This document shows positions 8,442 to 18,749 of a DNA stretch of 38,240 nucleotides, piece after piece. Source of the DNA: Martensiomyces pterosporus. Taxonomy: Eukaryota; Kickxellomycota; Kickxellomycetes; Kickxellales; Kickxellaceae. The DNA lies in contig MU604060.1 of assembly GCA_025201845.1 (NCBI GenBank), positions 2,875 to 41,114 on the forward strand, read 5' to 3'. Within the stretch, counting starts at the first letter, position 1. Each line of letters begins with the position of its first letter. The position numbers were made by a program, and so were the translations under genes. The notes beneath the pieces were generated by a model. It was given only the letters and a program-made list of their open reading frames with translations, did no database searches and was not told the origin of the DNA.

Positions 8442-9759
8442 TTACTTGCGCCGGTTGCGTGTCGATCGGCGCGGAATAAACTCTTCATCATCCTCGCTTC
8501 TGGCTGCCGGCTTTGTCTTTGGTCGGGATGCTGGCACTTTCAACGCCTTTTCCATGTACTCGTTGGCCTCATCTTCGTTCGCAACCTCGCACTCCAGCCC
8601 ACCTTCATCTGCATCCTCATACTCATACTCATCCTCGTCGTCGTCCTCGTCCTCGCCTTCTAGTGCCTCAGTGCTATTCGGGTACTCGATGCACGCAACC
8701 CGGACAATCTTTAGGTTGTTTCCGTGCGACAGCCTCTTGTTCGCCGCCGATCGCGTCGACCCCGTGGCACCCGCGCTCAGCCACGGTAGATTACTCGTAT
8801 CGCCGGTGTTATTAGCGCCACCGGAATCGCCGCTGCATTTCATGAGAATCGGCTTGCCAGGCTTTGTGGTGTACCCGCCTTCCTTTGGATCGGGCGTTGG
8901 CAGTTTGCCCAGGAGCCAGGTTGCCTGGAGCACCGACCGGCTGCCCCACTGCACACGGCGTCTGCACAGCTTCTTGCTCCGCCCGCCGCTATCACTCCCC
9001 CCATTGGCAGTCTCGCTGCCGTTGACCCGATTGCCGCTGTCGTCGATACCAGGCAGTGGGAGTGGCTGCTCCGCAGACTTGCGCTTGACATCCGACGTGC
9101 CAGCAGTATCAGCAGCCGCGCTCTCCTCGCTGTGTCCCAATGGCTTAGCCTCTTGGAATCCCTCGAGCAGGGCCTTCCCGCTGCCGGGCGCATTGGCCAG
9201 CTCATCTTCGTCCTCGCTGTTCATAGGCGACAAGGGCCGGGTATCAACGAGATCCTCAATGCCCACACCCCTGGTACTCCCAACCACTGCATCCGATACA
9301 CCGAGGCCCACAGCCCTGGGGTCGACCTCCTTCATCTCCTGGTCAGTCAGCACATATCCATTCGGCATACTGGGACCCTCCTCCTCCGAGCTGTCATAGC
9401 TGCTATTGTCATCCGAGCTTTCGTTGTCCGTCGAGCAGACGACACCTTCGTCTCCTTCAATGTTGCACTTGAGGAACTTGCGTTCCTGCGCACGCAGCTG
9501 CATGAGCAAGGTGGGCGAGGGCGGTCGCTCGCCCTCCATCTGGACCACGTACTTTTCGATCTTGCACGTCAAGTATGTCGAATTGCGGCGCGTATTGAGC
9601 TTGGTCAACCGGTCCAGCTGCAGCGGCCCCATTTTGGATAGTGGCTTATGCCCGCGATTCGCGCCAGTGCCACTTTTGGCAGTTGCACCTGTGGCACTGC
9701 GGGTGGCAGTCTGTGTGGCGCGGAACCACCGACCGGCAGTTGCTGAGGACTCGCTGTCC

Positions 9760-9791
<32 letters not shown>

Positions 9792-10166
9792 CTTGTCCTT
9801 GCCTGTGGCTTTGAGTCTCCGCGATCTCAGCGACCGTAGCCGCGCCTTGACTGGGTTATCGTCCTCGTCGCTCTCGCCCTGATCCGCCCTGTGCTCCCTC
9901 ATCTCAGTCTCCTCTTGGACAGGTGGTGGTGGTTGCGCATCTGTCTCGGGCTCCTTTATCTCCTGGTCGCCCATAGCCACAGGTGCATTTTCAACCGCCG
10001 CTAAAGTATCTGGCGCACCAGCCATTTCATCCACCGCTGCTAGCGACGCAAAGTCCTCCACTTTGAAGTTGCCGAAACTTGATGCGTCTGCCGACAGCCT
10101 GAGCGACAGCCTGGGCGACAGCTTTGAATCAAGCACCCTCCGCTCTACCACCGCATTTCCATCGGC

Positions 10167-10199
<33 letters not shown>

Positions 10200-13100
10200 C
10201 TGCTGCTGCCTGGCTCTGCTGAACATATCGTCGATTTGCGACAGAGACAACACATCCTTCTCGTTGGTGGCCTTGGCGGGGCTTTTTATAGACGAATGAC
10301 CATACTCGTCAGAGTCGTTATGTGGTAATTCTCCATTCTGCTTGATTCGCTTCGACCCCGCAGCCACAGCATCCAATCCATTGAGCGCTGGCGGTGGTGC
10401 TGGTGGCGGTGTTTGGTGTTTCACGCCAGCCTCAATCACAGGCGATCCTCCAGGATTCTTCTTTTTCTTTTCCTGCCCGTCGCTGTATCGCTTGGCCATA
10501 TCGAGCAATGGCACGTTATCGTCCTTAGAGCTACTACCGCTGTTTGTATGCCCGTTTGTTGTTGCTTTGGTTTCAGGATCCTCGGCAGTGTGTTGAGGCA
10601 CCTCGTCCGGCGTGATGTAGTCCTCCTGGATAGATGCAGAGTCACTGGACGGCCGCCCCTCTTCCTCCGATTCCTCTGCGTGCTCAGTTGTTTGCGCCGA
10701 TAACGCCTGAGGTGGCGGCGGCGGCAATGGTACAGTTGGCGGCGGTGGAGATGCGAGTGGGATAGGGCTAGCGATAGGCGATTGAGGCAAGGGAGTGACC
10801 GGTGTCCTGGAACGATTGGACGGAATAAAAATCATCGATGACGGGTGCGCCGCCTTGGTATGGGATGCCGAATGACCTGTGAACACCGGCCGTGGAATCA
10901 TCGACAGATCCGGCTCCACATCCCTATCCTCGTCATTGTCGTCGCCATCCACCATATTGTAATGCGCCTCGTCCCGGGCGACATAGGTGGTGCGAGTGGT
11001 CACCTGTGGAATCCGCGACTTGGGCGACTGCTCGTCTGTGGGCGTTGCCCACATGTAAGAAGCCTCGGTAGCACCTTGGGTGTTGGAAAGAGGGGGTTGT
11101 CGCGATGACTTGTGTTGGAGCAGCGATCCAATGCTTGCCTTGATTATCGACCGCTTGGGCTTCAAGGTCGATGGGTACAGCGGATCATTGGCGATGTCAG
11201 AGTTACTGCGTGCATGTGTGCCCTGTCTGGGTGCACTTGGCTGTTCGGTGGCTGACTGCTTGCGTGGAAGTTGTGATGGCGAGCAGTGGTGGTTATGTGG
11301 AATAGGTGGAGAGGGAAAATACGTAGAAATATCATGTGGTTGCTGCTTATTAGTAGGTGGTAGTGGTGAGAGTGGCAGTAGTATGAAATGTCCTGGCAAG
11401 GGAGAGCCCACCACAGGCTGGTGTTCATTGGGGTCATTGGTCGATAGCGGGGCTCTTTGTGCAGGTGCCCTGGCGGCTACAGTTCTGGCCCTGTTGATAG
11501 ACAGGAGCGACTGGCTAAGCAAGCCGCTGGCTGTGCCCGACACTATCTGGAGCTGCGTGCGTGGGGATATGGGTACGATGCGGCGTGCCGAGGAGGCGAA
11601 CATCCTGGAGAAGTGCCGCATCATTTTTTGCCGCCCACTCCGAGCACCTCGCTTCTTATTGCCGCCAGTGTTGGATGGCTGGTTGAGTGACCCCCGTGAT
11701 TGCGTCAAGGCGGGGGTGATGCAGTTGGCCGCCGCTGCACCCTTGGATGATGGATTAGATGTCTGCCTAAGTGTCAATAGCAGGCGGCTGAGGTACCGCC
11801 GTGCGCGACTAACCTTGGGTGCTGTGGCTGCACTCATAGATGGCGTTTTGGTGTGTCCTCTCTCCTCCCCCAGATCACTGACATCAAACAGAGCGCTGCT
11901 GCCAAAGACATCTTCCTCCCCATTAACAACAGCGCCATTGTGGCTGTAGTATGTGGGTTGTGGTGGCGGTCTCATGAATGAAGGGGAGTTTGTGGCGAAA
12001 ATAAGTGTGCTGTGGCTGTTTCTCATATACATTTGAGCAGTGGTCTTTACCTGTGGATGCTGCAAACCAGCTGAGGCAGCGGGGCTATTAGCGCCCGCAG
12101 TTCCTCCATTACTGTTTGTGGTCTTGACGTACAGGCTGCCGGTATTCGACGGCCTTTGGAACCAATTGCGTATACTCAGCCCTCTCTTGATTTTGCTCTC
12201 GCCTGGCGACACAGGGCTCCTCTTCTCGCGCAGACTGCCGCTAGTGGGTGTCTGAGGCGACTGCTGGGTGGTTGGTGACTGAGACGGTGGTAGGGGACTA
12301 CGTGAGGTTTCCTGTGGGGCACTGCGCATGTTGCGCCGCCGCTCGACGCTCATCGACCCCTTGATTGTCAAAAACTTTATTTCCATGCGCTTGCGGTGCA
12401 GTAGCCGGCGGGCAAGGTATCTTCGGCAGAGGGACTGCAGGAGAACTGCCGCATATTGTTTGTCTTCTTCAGTGAGGCGATTTCGTGGCTGCATCGCCTT
12501 AGCAGGGCTTCCCTGCTGGTGGGCTTGTTTCTCCTGCTGCAGCTGTCGGCGTGTCTGAATGCCTCTCCACCACGACTGGATTTTAACTGCACTCTCCTAC
12601 AAAAGAATACAAAACCATTCGAGCGCATGGGGTAGGCTGTGCTAAGCCCATGCTCAGTGTTTCTCCGCGCAAAACATTACACGTGGGTGCTGGCTAGAGC
12701 TTCGCTTTCTCGCTGCTAATGATTCATACGGGGGCTCAGTGTTGACTTACCGTGCACCTAGCGTCATTCAGGTCTTCCCTGTACACGTCGTCCAAGGGCA
12801 GCAGTGTGAGGACCTGTGTGGTCCTGCGATGCAAATCGCGGCCCTGGTGCATTTTCTTCAGCTCCTTGCCGCTCAGCGGCCCGAAGAACACCTCGTCTTC
12901 CTCCTCCTCCTCCGCCTCGTCTATTACCGAGCTGAACACGCTGCTATTATCGTCGACAAAGTCTGGCGCCATGTCTACCTCCGTATTGATGCACAAGTAG
13001 GGAAAATGGTGTTTGTTTGCGCGGTGAGCGTGCTGGCAGCAGCAACAACAAAAAGGACATGCAAATTCAGCTGAAATGCCAGCAAGTCTCGCACAGCTGC

Positions 13101-13283
13101 CGTACTTATTGCGCACCTGCCCTGGCTCCAGAGAGGCTGCAGCCATGCATTTCTCAGTAGCATGCGATAGTTACCCTGGTGGCTGCTGTGCACAGCACTG
13201 GCGTCTGCTGTGGAGGCGATGGTTGGCGGCAGTGGTGGGGCCGAAGGGCTGGACGGCGCCTGCATGCTTTCGAACACTGCCAT
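8442..13283 (-). CDS. Large IQ-motif, low-complexity protein (GTSE1-like acidic motif)
   Basis: Predicted exons 13283-13175, 12974-12751 and 12596-8442 join in frame to about 1495 residues. The N-terminal part has an acidic run followed by 'DEVFFGPLSGKE' (63-74), which resembles the start of the animal microtubule-associated GTSE1 family. Two IQ-type calmodulin-binding segments follow: 'VKIQSWWRGIQTRR' (115-128, created by splicing exon 2 to exon 3) and 'AAVLLQSLCRRYLARRLLHRKR' (about 160-181). The rest is mostly disordered, with Pro-, Ser- and Glu-rich stretches, two polyglutamine tracts, a basic 'RVQW' segment and a basic C-terminus. A role in spindle or cytoskeletal regulation through calmodulin light chains is inference. 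Exon 3 and its acceptor are well supported. Exon 1 rests on one frame-consistent donor/acceptor pair; the ATG at 12972 is an alternative start. Confidence 0.65.
9759..9791 (-). repeat. CAG/CAA tract coding polyglutamine (11 codons)
   Basis: An uninterrupted run of glutamine codons (mostly CAG, one CAA), read on the - strand within the IQ-motif gene, flanked by Lys-Asp-Lys and Asp-Ser-Glu. Confidence 0.9.
10167..10208 (-). repeat. CAG/CAA tract coding polyglutamine (14 codons)
   Basis: The second glutamine run of the IQ-motif gene. One end is pure CAG and the other alternates CAG with CAA. The pure CAG part is the segment most likely to vary in length between strains. Confidence 0.9.
12597..12750 (-). 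other. Intron 2 of the IQ-motif gene
   Basis: 154 nt, phase 0, donor GTAAGT and acceptor TTTTGTAG. Removing it joins a Cys-Thr codon end to Glu-Ser-Ala-Val-Lys-Ile-Gln and completes the first IQ motif. That is good support for the junction. Confidence 0.75.
12975..13174 (-). other. Putative intron 1 of the IQ-motif gene
   Basis: 200 nt, phase 1, donor GTAACT and acceptor GGTAG. It keeps frame between a Met-start exon rich in Ser and Pro and the 'MAPDFVDD' segment. The donor is weaker than the others in this window. Confidence 0.45.
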
Positions 13284-13792
13284 TACTACTCTGCTCCTAA
13301 ACGGTGCCCAGCTAATGGAGAATGCGCAAATGGCAGCAAATAAAGCGCCTCTGGTATTGTAGTCTCTTTGAAGTATAAATAATATTAGGAATAATAATAT
13401 TAATAAGGAAAAAAGAGGACGAGCGCAGAAGCGAGCAGAGGGAGCATGGCTGTGGGGAGGGATCTTCGCTCACACGTTGTTTGTTCAGCTGTGCTGCAGA
13501 GGGCCTGCCTCAAACAGCAAAAGGCGGTTTCAGAAACGAGGTGGTGGGTCCCACATGGCAGGTGCAGAGACCCAAGAGCACGCATGCTCAGTGACACAGC
13601 GAACCGAGTCAGCGGCGAGTCAGCTCGGTGTTTGTTTGTTTACGTTTTGTGGAGAACAATGGCCACAGGCCACGGCGATGTGTGGCGATTGCATTAGCAG
13701 GGATAGGAGATGTAGAAATTTACGTGCTTGGGAAAGGAGAGTGAAGTGGAAAATGAAAAAGTGAAAGGATGGAGACATGCAGCGGATGTGTT
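13284..13792. other. Intergenic region, promoter side of the IQ-motif gene
   Basis: No gene is seen. An AT-rich block at about 13371-13411 contains two TAATATTA palindromes and a TATTTATA-like element on the - strand, roughly 90-130 bp upstream of the proposed start. It is the likeliest core promoter. Confidence 0.45.
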
Positions 13793-16086
13793 TTATTGTT
13801 CTATTGTCGGATTCAGGTCCAGCCACTGCGGTCTATCGGGCCGCGTATCGTTGAACTCGGCTGACAGCTTGCGGTCCAGCAGCCACATAGCCTCGCTGCC
13901 AGCCGCCAGCCTCATCCCTCTGACTGGCCGCCTGCCGCCCGACAACACCCTTGGCCTCCCGCCACCCGCATCCGCACTGCTATTAACCGGCATGATCCCA
14001 AGACCCATGGCTCCATACTTGGGCAGTCCGCCCAGGCCGTTGTTGCCGCCAGTGCGCATGCGCTTGGGTCCCGCAGTCCCCGAAAAGGTCTTTGCTCTGG
14101 GCCTGCCGCTCCCGTTGCTGCTGTTGCGGCTGCTGGTGCTGCTTCCATTGCCGTTGTTGAGGTTGGGCGAGAGATCGCGCTTCAGCGACGAATAGTCTCC
14201 GGATGTGACCCTCACTCTCTGCCCGCCATCCAGCAGCGGATCGGGCACTTGCGGCGCGGACGCCAGCCCCTCGGCCAGCTGGGGATCATGCGCATGCAGC
14301 TTAATCCTCTTCTTCAGCGCGTCCGGAATCAGCTCGTACAGCTCCCTTGTCCGTCTAATCACAGACTCGGCCCTCAGCGGCGGCCACGACCTCAGGAACG
14401 ACATGGGCGAGGTGGTGGTCACCAGCAATTCGCGCATCGACAAGAGCTGCGCCACAATACACACCACGTTGAGGTGGACGCCAAAGGCAAGCAAAAAGTC
14501 CCACAGCCTCACCACCTGTCGCAGCGGCCCCACGTTGGCACTGAGGGTCATGGCTGCCGGGAATGCGTATATCTTGGCGACAGCCCCATGCCGCTTGAGG
14601 TGCGAGTAGAGGCGTGGGTCCAGGAACGAGAGACACTCGTCGACCAGCTGGACGCAGGCGTGGACCCCCGGAAGCGACGGCCGGGCGTAGAGCGGGCACT
14701 CGTTGCGCAGGAACTGGCGGAATGCGTGGAACGCAGCGCCCTCGCCCAGGACGTAGAGGAAGGGAGCGAGGAGGGTGTTCATGCCCTGGACGTAGCGGGG
14801 CGGATCGCTAGCCGATTGATCTACAGCGAGGTGGCATTTGCGAAAAATGTAGGGCATGCATGGGCAGAAATTAGTGGTATAGTATCAGCCTTGGGAAGGC
14901 AGCAACAAGTAAATAAACAATGCGGTAAACAAACAGCTTGCAGTCGAGCATCGAAAACAAAGTGGATACAGCTGCACACACGGAAATTTCCATATGCGGC
15001 TGGAACCGCTTGTTTTTTTTTTATCTTACCTGGCGCGCTCAGCAGGGCATTGAGCACTCGCACAATCGACTCTGTCGTCACGCATCTGCGAAACTCGGCG
15101 TCGCCAGCCAGCGTCCTAAATGCGTCGTTGTTGATTTTGCTTGCACACACTGACGGGCACCTCCTCAGGGCTCCCCTGTATCCCTCCGCCGAGATGTCCC
15201 TGACCTCCAGCATCGCCAGCCACATAATGCCCCTCAGCTTGGAGGAGTTGTAGTCCAAAGGGTTAACTGGCAGCCCGCCATTGCTGGCTATCAGAACACG
15301 CAGCTCGCGCATCGAATTGCTCACCTCGGCCCAGTCTTCATGAATCCGGCGAGTGAGCGCCACCAGCTTGCGGCACTCGGCCAAGGTCGGAAGGCCATTG
15401 TCAAACTCCCCGCTGCTGGGTCTGGAGGCGCCCAGAGCTGATGCTGCGAGGAAGGATGGAATCGCTATGCTCCTGCTGCTTCCGCCAGACGACGTCCTAG
15501 CAGACGGCTGCTGCTGGCTGCCTCCGGAGAACGTGCGCCGCTGAAGAGAAATGCCCATCGAAAAGCCGTCGTTCGACCCTATCGACTCCCTTGCCTGCCT
15601 CCGCTGCCTATACTCCCACGTCTCGTCGTCCTCGCGGTACGTGGTGTCGACCCTGGCGGGCTCAACGAGGTCCAGCCCACCCAGGTTGGCTGGCTCGCTC
15701 AAAGGCACCTTCATTCGATCGCGCAGCCTCACCGCTGGGCCGCCGCTGCTGCTGGTGTTTGCATGGATGTTGTAGGTGTTCGAGCTGACCCTGCTCTTAT
15801 TTTCCAGCTGCTTGTACTGCTGCCGCTCCTCTGTTCCCTCCTCGGCCACCTCTTCTAGCACAGTGGCGACAGGCGGGAGTGGCGGGAGTGGCGGGACAGC
15901 TGCTGGCGGCCCTGAAGCGGAGGACGATGGGGAGTCTGCCGAGCTGCCGCTCCCCTTTGGCTGTGTGCTCGCTGCTAATGGCGAGTGCTCTTTGAATTCA
16001 ATGTCGTTCAGTCGTCTGCTGAGCTCCAGCATACGCGGAGTCAGGCCCCTGCGAGGACTGTTGGGCGTCTGCTTGCGGAAATACAT
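13793..16086 (-). CDS. Bub2/Cdc16-type TBC-domain GTPase-activating protein
   Basis: Exons 16086-15030 and 14820-13793 give 694 residues. This is the family of the spindle-position checkpoint GAP that, with Bfa1/Byr4, switches off the Tem1/Spg1 GTPase at the spindle pole and so restrains mitotic exit or septation. The TBC domain (about 280-530) has RGIMW, the arginine-finger motif IxxDxxR (Ile318, Asp321, Arg324 in KINNDAFR) and the glutamine-finger YVQGM (362-366). It continues with 'NTLLAPFLYVLGEG', 'FLDPRLYSHL', 'LSANVGPLRQVVRLWDFLLAFG' and 'HLNVVCIVAQ', the segments that mark Bub2/Cdc16 rather than other TBC proteins. Yeast Bub2 and Cdc16 are about 300 residues. Here a disordered 230-residue N-terminus and a 150-residue basic Gly/Ser/Arg tail are added. 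The stop codon overlaps an AATAAA-like sequence. Confidence 0.9.
14821..15029 (-). other. Intron of the Bub2/Cdc16-like gene
   Basis: 209 nt, phase 1, donor GTAAGA and acceptor CTGTAG. It separates the arginine-finger half of the TBC domain from the YVQGM half. Splicing yields a continuous family alignment (RVLNALLSAP to SDPPRYVQGM). Confidence 0.85.
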
Positions 16087-16977
16087 GGCAGGGTAAGCGC
16101 TGAGTGCTTAGTAGGAGACGGCGGTCATTAAGTAAACGAAGGGGAAATGAAAGTAAAGGGGCGTGGGCGAATTGAAAAAAGAATGTAATTAGCAGCAGAG
16201 GTGAAGAGGGTGGGCGGGGCGGGTGTTCCTAAGCATCATCAAATGCAGTCTGGAAATCCTTGCGGTTTTCTATTATGCTTGCCGTCAACCTCAGCCAGCG
16301 CGCCTTTCCCTGTGCTGCTTTAGACGCGGGTGCATTGTGATCGCCGCTCCACTGGCTAGTGCATCAGCAGCAGTTGCGCTTTCATGTGCACTGAGTTTGT
16401 CAGCGCGTCACCAGCACAGACTGCTGCTGCTGCTGACCACTCTCAGCAGCGAGCACTAGATGTAATCATGGCAGAGCGCTAAATCCGCACATGCATGGCG
16501 GCCTGTGATTTCCTGCTTATTCCAGAGCAGCATAAACAGACTCGATGCTGCTGCCACAGCTGCTACTGCCCAACGACGGCATGGTGTTTATGACAACAGC
16601 AGCCTGCCCAGCTGCTCCACGGAATCGCATGCTACTTTCTACACCGCACTTTTTGGCTACCGCGTGGCCAAGCTGCTCAAAGGAGCCTACTGCTATTACT
16701 GCTGCCTTTGTGGAGACTACTTCCCCATCCTTGCCTAAAAATTAGAGTGCCTGATTGTCGCGCACCATAGATGTCATATGTGTGATCTGCCATTTTACCT
16801 GCATGGGATACATCTCTGGATACAAATCACATTGCACTACACTAGACAGGGGCTACTGTGAGTCCAGGGCATATAAGAGCCCGTGCACTGGTCCCTGGGG
16901 TTATGTCCTCTTTACAGGCTCCCAGCATTTCGCCTTTCCTACATATCCCGCATTTTGGCAAAAGACAAATAGCACGG
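16087..16977. other. Divergent intergenic region
   Basis: About 890 bp between the starts of the TBC gene (-) and the GPI-protein gene (+). It has scattered CTG/CAG-rich segments but no supported gene. The frames are short and Cys/Leu-rich, as expected from CTG repeats. Confidence 0.5.
16872..16877 (+). promoter_or_regulatory. TATA box of the GPI-protein gene
   Basis: TATAAG within CATATAAGAG, 106 bp upstream of the ATG at 16978. The same spacing is seen for the phosphatase gene's TATAAA. Confidence 0.5.
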
Positions 16978-17661
16978 ATGAAACACTGGCACCCAGCTGC
17001 CGCTTTGGCTCTCTCCTTGGCTTCCCTGGCCAGCGCTGAGTACGATGGCCACTATTACCTCCACCAGCAGCACGAGCACTGCCACCAAGGCGCACGCCAT
17101 GGCCGCTATCACAAGCGTCAGCAGGGACAAAGTGGGTTCCCAGGCAGCAACATAGGCGGCAATGCCGTGCTCCCAGGCGGAGACAATGGAGGGATCCCTG
17201 ATGGGAACTTGGAGGGCGGCAGCGGCCAGTCTGCGCTACCTCCACCCAAGTCGCAGCCACCACAGCAGCAGCAAGCGGCTGGTGGCGTCGGCACCACACA
17301 GCCTGATCCAAATCCCGCTAATGGCAATGGCGGAAGCAGCCGCGCCACCCAGACCATTCCTTCGACCATTTTCGACGACTTGCCTGGATTCCTCGGGATC
17401 AACCTCGCCCCCCAGCAGCATCAGCAGACGCAGGCTCCAAAGGCCCAGCCAAGCAGTTCCGTGCCCTCTCCATCACCCACCCCAGCACTGGCCGAGAGCA
17501 AGGCCGATGTGCAGGGGTCAAACGACAAAACAGCTTTGTCATTGCACTCCTCGGTGTCGTCTGCCGCTGCTGCCTCAGCAGCCACCTCTGGCCACCTCCG
17601 AGCCCTGGTTGGTGCCATTGCGGCGATCCTTGTTGCGTGTGATGTTTCAGGCGCCATATAA
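16978..17661 (+). CDS. Secreted GPI-anchored protein with Kex2 site
   Basis: A 227-residue protein. The start at 16978 puts a good signal peptide first ('HPAAALALSLASLASA'). An in-frame ATG further upstream would bury it. A His-rich segment (HQQHEHCHQGARH) ends in Lys-Arg, a classical Kex2 processing site, followed by a Gly/Asn/Pro/Gln-rich region and the short conserved-looking 'STIFDDLPGFLGINL' (about 128-142). The remainder is Ser/Ala-rich, with a C-terminal hydrophobic segment (LVGAIAAILVACDV) typical of GPI attachment. No enzyme domain is recognised. The His-rich propeptide could bind metal, but that is speculation. A cell-wall or plasma-membrane location is likely. Confidence 0.75.
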   Translation: MKHWHPAAALALSLASLASAEYDGHYYLHQQHEHCHQGARHGRYHKRQQGQSGFPGSNIGGNAVLPGGDNGGIPDGNLEGGSGQSALPPPKSQPPQQQQAAGGVGTTQPDPNPANGNGGSSRATQTIPSTIFDDLPGFLGINLAPQQHQQTQAPKAQPSSSVPSPSPTPALAESKADVQGSNDKTALSLHSSVSSAAAASAATSGHLRALVGAIAAILVACDVSGAI

Positions 17662-17743
17662 ATAGAACATGTAGCACCCAGCCATTGAGCGGTGGATACG
17701 TATAGGCCATCCAGCAAAGGGTTATCAAGGATGAATATACAAA

Positions 17744-17749
17744 AATAAA
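17744..17749 (+). terminator. Candidate polyadenylation signal
   Basis: AATAAA lies 83 bp downstream of the GPI-protein stop codon in an A-rich stretch. Confidence 0.4.
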
Positions 17750-17860
17750 TTACGCATAGATCGTACTCGGGTTTCGACCTATTTTTCGGTATCTACTGCC
17801 CTCATCCGGAACTGTGCACCGCCACCGCCAAACTGTAGCGATCAAAGAGGAGCCAAGCAT

Positions 17861-17866
17861 TATAAA
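17861..17866 (+). promoter_or_regulatory. TATA box of the phosphatase gene
   Basis: TATAAA lies 106 bp upstream of the ATG at 17967, followed by a C/T-rich leader (CTCTTTCCTCTCCGCTC). Confidence 0.6.
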
Positions 17867-17966
17867 TGCAGCTCCCTCTTTCCTCTCCGCTCTTCCGCTG
17901 CTGCTTTTTTATTATTAATACTTTTCTCACGCACATACCTGCCTTGACCCCTCTGCACCCCAAACC

Positions 17967-18659
17967 ATGGCCATCGCTGACAACACCGGCAAGAAACACG
18001 TGCTGCACGCCAAGGCCCTCATCTTCGATCTGGACGGCACCCTCATCAGCACCCTCGATGTGACTGAGCGCGTGTACACAGACTGCTGCCGCCGTTACAA
18101 CATCGACCCAGCCCCCGTCTTGGCGCACTGCCACGGCGTGCCTACTCTGGAGGTCCTGCGCAAGTTCTACCCCCCGGAAACACACAACGCAGAGTTCGCC
18201 AGGCAGCTGGAGATCGAGTCTGCCTCGCTTATCGACGGCCTCGAGGTCATCTCTGGCGCGCCTGAGCTGATCAGCTCCATCCCTGAGGGCAAGTGGGGCA
18301 TATTCACATCGGGCTTGCCGCTGCTGGCGCACCCACGGATGAAGCATCTGAAGCTGCCGATTCCACAGGTGTTTGTTACGCCCGAGGACATTACCAATGG
18401 CAAGCCGCATCCCGAGGGATATGTGAAGGCCGCCAGAAAGCTGGGATTTGAGCCGGAGGAGTGCATCGTGTTTGAAGATGCACATGCGGGAACGAGGGCC
18501 GGGCATGAGTCCGGTGCCACGGTGGTGGGAATCAGGACGCTGCTGTCTGATGCGCAGCTCAAGGACGCTGGCGCGCACCACACTGTCAAGGACATGACCA
18601 GGGTGTCGGTGTCAGCTAGCGAGGACGGAACTCTGGCCATCACCATCGACGAAGAATGA
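17967..18659 (+). CDS. HAD-family sugar/glycerol phosphatase (GPP1/DOG-like)
   Basis: A single exon of 230 residues. All four haloacid dehalogenase motifs are visible: FDLDGTL with the nucleophile Asp21 and acid/base Asp23; 'IFTSGLP' for motif II; the Lys of 'GKPHPEGY' for motif III; and 'FEDAHAG' for motif IV. A small helical cap lies between motifs I and II. Length and motif spelling match yeast Gpp1/Gpp2 (glycerol-3-phosphatase, 250 residues) and Dog1/2 (2-deoxyglucose-6-phosphatase). If Gpp-like, it would make glycerol for osmotic balance and draw on the same glycerol-3-phosphate pool as the acyltransferase at 723. Substrate cannot be fixed from sequence. Confidence 0.88.
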   Translation: MAIADNTGKKHVLHAKALIFDLDGTLISTLDVTERVYTDCCRRYNIDPAPVLAHCHGVPTLEVLRKFYPPETHNAEFARQLEIESASLIDGLEVISGAPELISSIPEGKWGIFTSGLPLLAHPRMKHLKLPIPQVFVTPEDITNGKPHPEGYVKAARKLGFEPEECIVFEDAHAGTRAGHESGATVVGIRTLLSDAQLKDAGAHHTVKDMTRVSVSASEDGTLAITIDEE

Positions 18660-18749
18660 ATAGATATGTTATTAGCTTTCCCCTGCAGCTTTATGCGCAA
18701 GGTCTACTTTGGCCCGGCATTATCAATAACCAAGCACGCATTTCTAATG

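Larger units (their letters stand above)
17662..17966. other. Intergenic region
   Basis: Contains the 3' end of the GPI-protein gene (AATAAA at 17744-17749) and the promoter of the phosphatase gene, with a TATAAA at 17861. No gene is seen. Confidence 0.5.

Noticed and set aside
8446..11949. Long + strand reading frames (317, 158 and 289 codons) opposite the IQ-motif gene
   Set aside because: They are antisense shadows of a GC-rich, repeat-bearing gene. They contain polyCys and Ser/Pro runs that mirror CAG and Gly/Ala codons, and no domain.
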